Both the position numbers and the translations under genes were made by a program. From the NCBI RefSeq assembly GCF_008831285.2, contig NC_045141.1, positions 20,270,848 to 20,334,847 of the forward strand: 64,000 nt of DNA, given 5' to 3'. The notes below the pieces were generated by a model. That model was not told where the DNA came from, ran no database searches, and was given only the letters and a program-made list of their open reading frames with translations. Below are positions 12,563-24,800 of this stretch, piece after piece (the first letter of the stretch is position 1; the number at the start of each line of letters is the position of its first letter). Source of the stretch: Nymphaea colorata (taxonomy: Eukaryota; Streptophyta; Magnoliopsida; Nymphaeales; Nymphaeaceae).

Positions 12563-15500
12563 CTATGAGGCACTTTGTTCTGCCTTAAATTTGTGCATAT
12601 GCTCCAGAAGGGATCCTGCCTTTCGCTTAGCTCTGGCTGTGCCGCTTTCAGTCAGTTCCTTCAATACTTCCTCCGCCCCCAACTCAAGAGCAACTGTTAG
12701 GTGGTGTTCGCTGCTTGTGCACAGGGCAAGCAGCAGAGCCACACCATTCTCCCTGTTTCGTGGTGAACTTGTTTTGATCACATCTACCAGGACTGGTATC
12801 GGTTCTGCCTGTCCTATGGCCAATTTACCTTCCTGATTGCTAGCAAGAATGGCCAATATGGCCAGAGATTCATCCATCATTCCAGCACTCACATCCTCCA
12901 GGAGCTTCATTAAATGTGAAACAATTCCGGCCTTTACAGCTTTCACCTTGTTTCCTTGATAAATTGACAGGTTAAATAGAGCTGTGGCAGCATCTTTCTT
13001 TCCTCTCTGACTCCCCACTGACAGCAAGTCAACCAATGCAGGAATGGCCCCAGCATTACCAATTGCTACCTTGTAGTCATCAACAACTGACAGGCTAAAA
13101 AGTGTTGCTGCAGCATTTTCCCTTGCTTCCATGCTTCCACTCTTCAACACCTCCACTATGGGGGGTATCGCCCCAGACTCAACAATATTTCCCTTGTTCT
13201 TGTCATGAATTGAAAGATTAAGAAGTGCAGTCACTGCATGCTCCTGTGTCCTTGGATCTGAAGATGAAAGAAGCTGAACTAATAAGGGGATTGCGCCAGC
13301 TTCGGCAATACATATTCTGTTATCAGCATTTCTCTTGGCTAGTAACCTCAGTTCACCAGCAGCAGCTCTTTGCTCCTCTGTTCTTGTGCTTGATAAACGC
13401 TTTAACAAAGGACCTATATCAGCATCACATTCTGAGACACACCCACCAAATTTTCCAGGCTTACAGTTCCCTGGTTTTTTTGGTAGCTTGACACCATTAC
13501 TCTCGCACCACTGAGTAATCAAACTTCTCAAAGCATAGTTAGGTGTTATAATGGTGTGAGATAATGTCAACTGGGTTTTGGGGCAGGTTTTAAGTCCAGC
13601 ATCTATCCATTTCTCAATACATGAACGTTCATATGTCTGCAACACAATGTATCCATACAATACAGCACAACAAATAAGAAGCAATGTGGAAAGCAAGATA
13701 ATGGAACTAACGTAACGCAAAAGCTGAAAAAGAATATCCAACCTGTCCTGTTGCAACAATGACAGGATCCTGCATCAGCTCAAAACACATTGGGCAACGA
13801 AAATCTTCTGGGATGACTGGAGATGAACTACTCCATGAGCCTTTACCACTGTCAGACGGGTCAGAAGTTTCCATTGTGAAGTCCATTAACTTCTTCAGTG
13901 TGTTAGCCATTTGTTCCAAATGATCCACAGGGTCCCCTCCAGCATGAATAACCATTTCATGAAGAGCAAGAGACTCCTTCTTGAGGTCATCCATTGTATA
14001 GAGTTGCAGTTTTTCGGAGAGCCTCCTTAGTACGTCTAGCCTTGTTTCTTGTTCATACATTGCTGATGACAGATCCAGGGAAAGTTGGTTGTCATATGGC
14101 TCTGTCCTTTCTTTTGCTCTTTTGATTTGAGAATGCACGAGCCTAATCTATGAAAATAGACAAGCAAAGACATTGACATGAAATGTCAAATTACTAGGTC
14201 CAGCAATAAAGAAGGACCACATACAAATAGGAATTGCCATCAGCAACTAGTAGAAACAGAGATGCAAGAAGATCATAGGGCCAAATAATAAGATTCCAAT
14301 CAGATCCTATGAGGGAGTGTTGCACTCAGATTTGACATGCACATGGACTGTGGACTGTGGTGGTACCAGACTTTGTGAGGACAGAAACAAGCTCTCAGCA
14401 TGTAAAAAATGCAACGTTTTTACCTTGAGCCAACCACAATAAAACTGAGATGGAAACCAACCTGGATGTGTAGGAGTTAGAAAAACAAAGTCTGTTTCAG
14501 TTATCTTACTTTAATAATCTGAGACTCCAAATCTCATGTTAGAATAAAAAAAGGTAGCCAACTATGCTCTTACTCAGGCACAGTAATAGTTAGTTTACCT
14601 TCCTTTTTGTTGATTCACATTTAGGTAACTAAGATATGGCAGACTTATGTTTTAAGATAAACCCCTGTATTCAAAAAAATTGGCAACATGACAAACAATT
14701 TTCTTTTCTCTTATATTATTTATCTATTTAAAAAAACATATTTAAAAAGTCAAACTCCATTAGAGGAATAAAAATTAACTGCAGGCAATCATCTAACAAT
14801 TTCATAAAAAAATTTTAGAAGAATTACAAACAGAGGCATTTACATGTCCATTCATAGCCCTTTATTAGCCCATATCACAACCTCATTTACAGCTGAAAGA
14901 AGATAAATTTGTTGTTCAAAATGCCAGACACTTTGTACCCAATCTACTTCAAAGCAACCAAAGAAGTTTGTTTACTTCTTGAAGAGATATAACTTATAGT
15001 TCAGACTTTAAAGACTCTTGTTCAGAACTTCTCTGAAATCTGTAGCATATTACTCCAAAATGTTGTTTCCATCACAGAGTAAATCATTAAAGGAGTGGAA
15101 ACTCCAACATCTTACCTGTTCTTGAACTTCGGCCGTTAAGCCTAATTTACTATAGGGGATTCCACCCAAAGCTTTCTCTAGCTGGCACATTACATCATTA
15201 AATCTGCAAGAAATAGCCCCTTTTTGTAAACCCTGCAACACACAAAAAATTAAAACATCTGAAGGATGATTAATTTGCAAAAACAAAAATATGTTGCATC
15301 TTGTGTGTATGTGTGAATATGATGCCAGGACGACATATCATGTCATATCCTTTTGCAATTAAGAGTCCTTATGTTATGTAATACAATGTAGTCATGTGAC
15401 ATGGACAATGAAGAATCTGACATTATCCTGGTATATCTCTCTCTGTTACTTTGTTACACATGCGTGTGCAGCACCTAATATACTAGACAATAGGTTAATC

Positions 15501-16907
15501 AGGAGAATCAGAATGCAAAAAAAATGCAGTTTGAAACTTTGATAGTAATGGCTCTGGCAACGATGACAATGGAGACAGTAAAAGTGCCACACTAACTAGT
15601 GGTCAAAAAAAGGGATACATTGAGGTAATGGCAGTGGCAATGATGAAAATGAAAGCAATAAAGATCCTGCTATCTAGTTGTCATACAAAGGGATGACATT
15701 GATGGTCGCATCCATATGGCATTGAGCTAGTGGGTTGACTTAATTGACATTCATCCAGATAACAAGTTTTGGAGATTCAGCTGATTGGCTCATTATTAGA
15801 TCATGGACCTAATACAGCAAATTCTAAAACATGGGCATATCGTTTTCAAAAATTAACTGGCATTTCCACCACAGCAAAATCAAGGGAACAAGCCACTGGA
15901 TTATCAGCTCTCTTGCTTTCCATTATACAAAGGCTGAAGCGCCATTTGCTTTTCTAATCAAGCCATTAGATTATCAGCTTTCTCACACAATCAGGTAGCA
16001 AGAGCTTTCACAAAGACCTTCGGTCTATGCCTCAAATTTATATTTTTGCAGAAACTTAAATTCATGCTACGGTTCTATTTCCTTCACGATCAATTTTTTT
16101 TCGATAAAACATCTCATGCAAGTAGCAATACATTTTCTCAAAGGAACTGGGTCTGTGCCTCAACTTGATCTTTCTGCAGTGAAAAGGAATTCTGGCAACG
16201 GGCCTCAGTCTATTCTCTTTATGATCAAAATTTTCTCCATAGAACATCCAGCGTGATGAGAAAAAACAGTTTGTTTTTTGGTACCCATACTTTTAAAAAC
16301 GCATCCTCAAAGGGTCAGAATGTCGACCAATCAGATACACAAACAAAATAAATAAATAAATAACCAAAGCCGAAATTAGATGAAAGGAAAATCATGCATG
16401 CTTGCAAAAGGAAAGTTCAGAGAGAAAGAAGAGTCAGAATCAAGAAAGCAACAATTCTGGAATAAAAATTGAAGCACAAGAAGATGGATGTCAAACCAAG
16501 TTCTTTGATCAAGAACAAAGAAACGCAACGCCTAATAATTCTAAGAAACGAATAAAGGGACAACAATCAAGAAGAATGAAGAGAGCGATTACCTGAAACA
16601 ATTTACTGGATTCGTTCGTGGACCGAAGGAGATCCTTGGCCGCTTCCAAGGCAGATTCCAGAGAGACGAAACCGGCGACGTCAATTCGGCCGTCACCGGC
16701 ACAGCCGGAGTCCTCCCCTTCCCTCAGCTCGTCAAAGAGAGGGCCAAGCAGCTTTACCCTCCTGGCGAGATCACATGCCTGCTTCCTGAAAGGGCCGCGA
16801 CAGTTCTCCGCGATCGCCGACACGTCCCGGACGAGACTGGCCAACGACTCAACCATCTCCCTCGGCACCGATCCTGACATCGGCGCCTCCGATCCCGCGG
16901 GAAACAT
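12563..16907 (-). CDS. U-box and armadillo-repeat E3 ubiquitin ligase (PUB14-like)
   Basis: Transfers ubiquitin from E2 to substrates; the plant PUB12/13/14 group acts in immune, hormone and cell-death signalling. Exons on the minus strand: 16907-16593, 15232-15116, 14147-13743, 13636-12563, all GT-AG, 636 aa. The start is the ATG at 16905-16907; an in-frame upstream ATG at 17061 would add 52 residues but lies in likely 5' UTR. Residues ~10-240 form the U-box N-terminal domain. The U-box starts at IPEDFRCP (~256) and contains [21 protein letters not shown]; the intron after GQ falls inside it. Armadillo repeats occupy ~350-620 ([52 protein letters not shown]). The C-terminal [20 protein letters not shown] fits PUB14 better than PUB13. 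Oddity: the first U-box loop reads CPMCFELM where relatives have CPISLELM. Confidence 0.93.
15545..15704. repeat. Imperfect ~80-bp tandem duplication in intron 1 of the U-box gene
   Basis: Two diverged copies begin with GTAATGG at 15545 and 15625; both share a 'ggcaa(c/t)gatga' segment and end near 'aaagggat'. Intronic and old. Confidence 0.6.
16011..16260. repeat. Diverged ~126-bp tandem duplication in intron 1 of the U-box gene
   Basis: Similar units start at about 16011 and 16137. Both contain 'ggtct(a/g)tgcctcaa' followed by a TTTNTGCAG segment, and later 'tagaacat'-like or 'aaaacat'-like ends. No function seen. Confidence 0.5.
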
Positions 16908-18829
16908 TTTCCCCCCTTCCTCTCGATTTCGCTCCAAAACAAAACCAGGATAGCCAAATCTCCTCTTCCCTTCAAAGGAACAAAAAGAGGAAGTAAACCG
17001 AAAATGAGAAAGCAAATTTCTCCGATTCCTTCTGTTTGGAATAAATGAGTGATGAGAGAACAAAAAGCTGGGACCTGAAATTCCTCTTTAGACTGAACAG
17101 ATGAGATTATTTTTTGGGTGGGAATTTGAGAGAAGAGATGGTGAGAGGAAGGAGAAGAAGCTGACGTATCACGCGCTTTGAGATGGAGAAGACTGAAAAG
17201 GTCACCCGAAAAAACCAGAATTTGACTTTGGAAGCCTTCTGAGAAGGGGGTCGCTGACGGGTCAGAATCCAGACTCCTGTCCGGAAATGGATCGGATCCT
17301 CTTTCAAATTTGGATTGCCCGATCTGTTTTTTATGGTGCCGTATTATCTCTTGGCTTGGAAAAAAAATATATAAAATTATACTGATTTTTGTGAAAGGTA
17401 ATCTGCTCCAAAGATCGAGCAATTAAATATTTATGTTTTTGGTAGATTTATAGAGTACTTTATTATTATTTTCAGTATCAAATGACTTTAACCAAAAATA
17501 AAAGATATTAGCTAGGTCCAAAGAGATCCTTTGGTAATAGTAATAATAATAAGCTGTTATTGTTTTAAAGATTGAGGTTAAATTCATTGAATTCATCATT
17601 TTTATAAGTTAACAACATAATAACAACTGACAAATAAATCTTAAGAAAATGCCAAATAATCTATTATAAAAATTTGAGCAGTTTTAGAAAAACATTCTGG
17701 TTGTGTTTGTTTCAGAGGAGATATGTAATGATATCAGATTTTAAAATCTCAAATTCATGAATTTAAAATCAAGCTGCCCTTCCATTCGACCTTAAATGCA
17801 TGGTTTTTATTCCATGTAGTATAAATTTATAATATATGCTATTGAATCTCTCAAAATATTTTTTTATGCAACCTCGAATCCTATTTAACGAAACCTAAAA
17901 TACAATATTCCATCTGCCTCAATCATTTTTATGGATCACAATGTTAATCTTCTTATTTAGGTTGCCAAAAGCCCTTTTAGTGTCTTATTATCTTAATAAA
18001 ATAGTGAGACTTATTTTTCACGTTACATTTTAAGCAGCAAAATAATAACTTCGTAGGGCAAATAATAGTTTTTTTATTGCTTAAACAATACAGTTTGAAA
18101 ACTAATCTGATGAATGTCTTTATTTTTTCATCAATTGAAATATTACATTTTATTCCTAAGAACAAAAAAATACGAGGGGAAGAGATTGCCAAGTTAAACA
18201 ATTTACTTTATTTATTATTCAATCTCAATCTGAAGCATCTAAACCACGGACCAGCGCGAGGGCGGCCGTTCGAGGTTTGACGTCATCCGATCATGGCGGT
18301 TTCCGCCTCGTAGTCCAAACGCGGGAAACGCGCCTCTTGACTACGGACACTCTGCGCGCGCGAGGATCCAAGAAGGGAAGAAATGAAAGACGGAAGCCCG
18401 AGTCTTTTCCCTCCATCGAATATGCGATCAGCGGGAGGCGATAATAAAATCTGAAATATCGACGCCAGCCGACTCGATCATCGCCGTCCATCACCGAGAC
18501 GAGCGGTCCGGAATTTGTCTTGCCGTGCGCATTCAATAAAGATATAATATTCGGAAAACTTCCGAGGGAAACCGTTTGGTGGGAGGAACATTTGGACTTT
18601 GTTGTTTTCCGAGTTCGTTGAGTCGAGGGGAGGAAGAAGATGCCTAGGATCTTACGGGCTTCGACGATTTATGGCTCACGTCATGCGCTGGTGATGGGGG
18701 TGGCGGAGGAATTGACGTGAGAGAAAGAGAGGCGATCGAAAGAAGATTTGCTGTTCTCGTCTTTTGGCTCTTTTGTTGGAGCATTTTTCGACCGAAAGAG
18801 AGGAAAAGGGAAAAGGCAAGAGGAGAAGA
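16908..18829. promoter_or_regulatory. Divergent (bidirectional) spacer between PUB14-like gene and dolichol kinase gene
   Basis: The two start codons point away from each other and are 1.9 kb apart. GC-rich patches at 16600-16910 and 18240-18640 mark the two gene starts. The middle (17400-18230) is very AT-rich with no gene. A TGACGTCA-like sequence (TTTGACGTCATC) lies at about 18277-18288 and could be a bZIP site. Shared regulation is possible but only inferred. Confidence 0.5.
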
Positions 18830-21800
18830 ATGGCAGCGGGAGTGTGGAGCGGCGAGAGAGTCGTTGTGTTCTTGGTGATAATTCAGGTGCTGTCTTCGAT
18901 TGCATCGTCGTGGCTGCTATGGGAGGCTATGGCTCTCGTCCTTCTTGCAGTCGGCGGGCTTCTCGTCGAGATCTTCGTTGATGGGTCGGAGTTCACGCGC
19001 TTTCAGACTAGGTCGGTTTCCTTTGGTCTTCGAACTGCTTATGGGCAGCGCTTTGCTTTTGTTAGGACGACTTAGTTGAATTTCCCCCCGATTTTTGCTG
19101 TCTCTCTGATCGTGTTCCTTTATTCCTCCATTGTTAAATTGCTGGATTCTATGTCTCAACACAATTAGTTAATTCGGAAGTTTATGGTATTTTTTTCCGT
19201 AATTGCTTATTGTTTGGGCAGCTGAAAATCTGGGGTTTAATATGCTTAACTAAGTCAATTATGGTATTCCTATCGTCCCTTCAATGGACCTGAAAAAACA
19301 GGTGATTTATAAGGTTGGTCTTTTAGGACGTTAGGAAGATCTTTTGTGCATGAGCGGGAGCTTTAATGGAAAATAGAGGCAGCAGTATAATTTGAAAACC
19401 TTTGCGCTATTGTGAAAATGCATGTGTTTTTCAGTTATGTGCATATGCGGTTACATTAGTACCCAAAAGTTATGCAGGTTGCTGCACATTGCTTTAAATG
19501 CAAACGCAGTAGTTTGCTACTCCCCTACTACTCTGCATCAGGAGGTTAATTTACTAATCTAATTAGAGCTAACAGGAACTAAATGCTGCAACATGATGCT
19601 TAAATTTAAAAAACAACTAGACTAGCCTCAGTATGCCAGATGTGCGGCTAAGTCTTACTGCCAGGTACAGTTTTCTTGTGCATGATGACCGACAATAAAT
19701 AGACAGACAAGTTCAACAAATTCCAAGCATCATCAGTTTCCTTGTTTGAGAAACGAGAAATAGTAGATAGAAATAAAGTTAACAAAATTCAAGCATCATG
19801 CAGTTCAACAACACAAATTTGAGTCCAAAAGTGTAGACAAAATGTAAAAAGATCATGTTTGACCACCATCATGGCTAGAGCACAGTGTTCCCTTTCAATT
19901 TAGTCATTCCAAAGCAAATAGTTTCTGGTCAAAATAGTATATTTTGAGCCATCCATGAAAAGAGGTTAAAAATTGGGGGAAATATTGTTATAACACATTT
20001 GTCATGCTTTGTAGTTATATGAAGATGTTAGACAATATCCGCTTCTAATGAAAGATCTGCTTGTAGTTACTAGAACCTAGTTCTACATCAGCTGAAAAAT
20101 AAAAAAGAGAATAGAGAAAAGAACGGTGAGCGCATTCTTCCTCATTGGGTTTGAGAGGAGGAGGGTCAAAAAAGGGAGGATTTTTTTTTTTTTTGTGAAG
20201 GGTGGGAGGGAGGGGGGTGGTGGTGGTGGGGTTTCTAGAAAGACTAATTTGCACTCAGTTCAAGCTATCAAATTGTAAAGGCATAAATCCTTTTGTTTTC
20301 AAAGATAAGATCTCATCTATTAGATAAAAGATGCCAACCGTAGCAACAAAATTCATTTGTTGTAAATGATCTTATCTGGAATCAGCAACAACATCATCAT
20401 TGTCTTTTTGATGCCAAGTGCCATCAAATTATCCAACCTGTTCTTCATTGGTTTGAAAGTGCTGCAGAATGTTCATGCATTTGATAAGTTATTGACGTTG
20501 TATTTATAGGTTTGATGTTTGTTTTCATAGCAATGTTGTTTCTTTCATGTACAGACGTGGTGCTTCTTCGGGAATTCTGTTGGGAACTGTCTCAGTTCCC
20601 TTAGTCATGCTTTCACGACTGATACAATTGTCAAGTGGACTCACATCACAGGAAGTTGGATCTGAAGGTGCAATGTCTCTGGAATCTGGTGAGCATAGTG
20701 TTTTGGATTTGTAGGTATTATTGGTGTTGAGTGAGGAGATGGCTTCATGCATTCTTTGCTTTACCTGAAGCTTTTATTAGAGGATAGGTAATGTGTTGTT
20801 GTTTCTTGTAAATCTTTAGACCACAATAACATGTCTGGAAATCCAACCTGAACAAAGCCTTTCTTTCTGTCTTTTCATGGATCACATCAGTAATGAACTT
20901 GTATGACCTTCTTAGGTTATGTTTGTCTCATTGTATCTTCTGGCATCCTTTTTCTCATTCACATGATTGCTGTGTTATGTGTATAAGGTGTGGATGTAAT
21001 ACAGCGACAGTATGTCTTAATGATCAGTTGATCACATGTAACAATCATCATGTGCATGCTGGCTGGGTGTTGCTTATATACACACATATTACCATATAAA
21101 TCTTTTATATGAGCCTGAACAAAAATTACATGACACTGTAAGCAAAGGAGTGTTGGACAAAGAATCAGGCACACATGCTCAAAAACATATACATGCATAC
21201 AAGGACTCATAGATGATAGCTTTGCGGACATGCATATGCGTCCTAGGTTTCTTTTGATATTCTTAATATGCAGCTATTTTCATTATCTCTCAGCAATTGA
21301 CATTATGTATTTTTGTGACAGAGCTTGCGTATCTCAACATCCAATACTGGTCTGCATCTGTTGGTGGCTTGGTTGTTCTCATATTCCTTTCTTCACTTTT
21401 ATCTAGCCAGAAAGGAAGCAAAAAACTGTGGGATTTGCGATACGCACTATTTAGTGTATTCTATTTTGTGTTGTGTGCTACATTTTGCTGCTTATCTCTT
21501 GCAGCAAGATTTCATAGCAGTAAGTTTTGAGCTGCTCTATCATTGTCCGTCTTTTCAGTACAAACAACAGGCTTCTGCCTGCTGTTATCTATTAAATTCT
21601 GGACACTGCATTTATTTGGTACATTACAAGATCTTAAGATTTCTTTGAAGATTTTTGAAACTTAGGTAGCAATTTTGTTGCTTTTCCTTTCACTTTCCAC
21701 GTGGCAGATTCCTAATCATTGAATAGTTGTGATGTTAATACAACCAAAGCAAAAGTTTTATGATTTTGCTAATGCTGTTGCTTTTCCAATCAGGATACTG

Positions 21801-24800
21801 TACAGTTGGAAAGGCATCCTGGATCTTTGTTCATGGATTGGCAGCAGTTGGACTTGTCAAACATATTCTTGTCACTTTTCCGTTATGTGCCTCCATAGGT
21901 GGGTTCCCTTTCATGTTACAATAAATGGAATATCTAAAATCTATTTGTTCAAAGGTTAGCTTCAGCTGATGACTAGGCCAAATGGGGCTTCAGTCCCAAC
22001 AGGATGCTTGTAACAATGTATACTCTTGAATTTTATAATAATCAACACTTTTGATTCCAGAAATTCCATCAGGTTATTTGTTTAGGAAGATATATCAGTC
22101 TCATAAATAATTCAAATGAATTTAATGAATACTGTGATGAAATCAGAAATGTGTGTTCGCCGTGGATGCCAAACATGGTATTCAGGTTCTATTCTGTTTC
22201 AGTAGAATGGAATGATCAAATAGCTGGATCTCATAGACAAATTGTTTAAGAAATAATGTGCATGATGCTTCTGATACTGATTTTTTTAGTCAAACATGCA
22301 AATCACTGGATAGGAGTACAAATGATGTGATTCCAAGATATTGTTCTTTGCCTACCAATGTATCAGAATGAGAAACGTTTGATACTTTTACGTTTGTTGG
22401 TTCTCATATTGGTGGTTCGGGGTTGTAAAGGTGTAACTTTTCCTATACTTACTGCTAACCTAGAGTTTAGTGGTGCAAGCACCTGTGGCTCAACATTTTT
22501 TATTCTGGTGGTGGGTTTTCTAGTAATCCACAGCCTAATGGTGCGGTAGCAAGGGGGTAAGAAATGTGCTGCAGTTGCTTAAATACATTCATACTGGAAA
22601 GAGAAATACTGCATGTGGTCCTTGTTGCACTGTGCATGTTTATTCACTTATGATAATCTGGTATCCCAATGCTGCAACTGGTCTATTGTTACTGCATCAC
22701 ATATCTTATGTGTTGGTTTATATTTGCCTCATAAATTTTTTGTCTTTACAAGATTCACATGTTTCACTGTGCAGGTGAAGCTATGCTTGCAGCAAGTGGA
22801 CTTGTTCTCTATCTTTCTGATGCACTGCTGTATACGGTTGTGAAGGTAATATTCCACCTGTGGTGTTTGCTTCACTTTCTCTTGTTCTAGGTCGATGGTC
22901 ATTTTGCCTATGTTCTATATGGAACACTTTCGAAAATTAAAACTTTTGTTATTCTAATTTTTGAAGGCCAATTCCCTGTCATCCTCATTTTTCCTTCATT
23001 ATGGCACTAGAAGGAGCCAGGTTAACATAATTATTCAGGTGAGGTCTACTGGAATTTAATCAGTTTACTGAAATATTGAAATGTGATGGGTAAAAACTGT
23101 TTCTCTCGTGCAGGGTGCTCTCGTCAGCCTTCTTCTCTTCCCTATACTTTATAAATATGTAGTGCAAGCTTGGAGCTTCTTTTCTAGTCATACAGATGCT
23201 GATGTGCGTGACAATGCGGAGCATAAGGGATTATCTGAACGGCTTCCTAAAGCTGTTGCTTTCTATGCATTGCTTACACTTGTTCTCACTGTATTTGCTC
23301 CTGCATGGATGTATTTTGTTCACGACTTTGAGATTCACCCTATTTTGTGGTATGTGCTTCAGAAAACATATTTCTGTATACTTTTTACATGAGAACAATT
23401 GATTATAATTCCTTATTCTTTACTTGGTAGGACGTTACCTTTTCTAACCTTGTTGAAGAATGTTGTGAACATTAGAGTTTATCCATGTGCTTTATGCAGC
23501 TCACTTATTTTGGTACTGATTTTTATTTCACGTCAGCAAAATTATTTTGAAGGAACTGATACACTAGTTGTGCTAACATTTTTCTTTGTTCTACTGCATT
23601 CTCATGCCATTGTGATTTATGGTTTCATTCTAACAAATCGACAATAGAAATTGTTTGAGTGCAGATACCTCTCTTGTGATTATGACATATAAACTGTTTG
23701 AGTGTTGCTTTCTATGCTTTTGGTATCATGACTGTTAGTTTATTCAGGTTGGAATTCATTAGGAACGTTTAACCAACTTGACATGTATGGAGTAAAATTA
23801 AACTCGTCTTGGTTGAATATTTGGCTATTTTGAGTTTTTTCCTTTTTATGGTATTTCCAATCAACCCCCCTGTCTCTCTTATACATATATATATATTTTC
23901 TCATTTTCTTTTTCTAACCTTCCAAATGACTCTGAAGTTTGGATTGAATTCTGTTATCTCACTTGTACTATTGCAGTAACTCTGGTTTATGGTTCATGGC
24001 CTTTATCATTTGTCAGGCTCAGTAATATTGATTACAAACAGTTAATGTCATGCTTATGTTGTCGTTGCATTTTGTTATTTGAAGTTGAACTAAATGGAAT
24101 AAAAGTATATTGTTTGTAGTTGATTTTCAGTGCTGCAAATCATGAGGAAGTTATTATAAGATTCACTTGTCATTTAATGGCTTTGGCAGGGCCTTCACTT
24201 TTGTCTTCAAATCACCAAAAAGAATATTCCTGGGGATCTATTGGCTTGTCATTATTTGTTCATCTGTCATGCGCTTCTATAAGATTTCAAGAAACAGTAC
24301 AGTTGAAAGGATTCTGCTTCGAAAATACTACCATCTTGTGGCAGTTTTAATGTTTGTACCTGCTCTGTTGGTGGAGGTGATGATTTGCTTTTCCTTTTTG
24401 AGTTCTTTTTCTTAATGTATATGCAGCATGATGAATGAATAACTTTTCTTTCTGATATGTTCTATATTATAGGAGAAAATGTTTTATATACAATTCTTTT
24501 GTCTTCACAGCCAGAGTTCCTGGACCTAGCTTTCGGCGTGGCATTGGCAGTCTTCTTGACAGTAGAAATAATTCGAGTAAGTTAAGCATGAAATGCTTCA
24601 GCAATCAATTGTGTTGGTACGATGTATAGTAAAACCCTGATACAGTTTAATTTCTATCTCTTGTGCATGCTCTTGATGAATCAAGAGGTCAACTAGCTAG
24701 TGTGCCCCAACCTAAGTTGGCTGCACCCTCTTCCCCTAAATTTCCTTTTGAGCAAATGCTCTGTCTATTTATGAGTATTTGTTATAGTGTCAAATATCTC

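Noticed and set aside
18764-18829. Upstream in-frame ATG for dolichol kinase
   Set aside because: The added residues are charged and low-complexity; homologues start at the SGER-containing segment.
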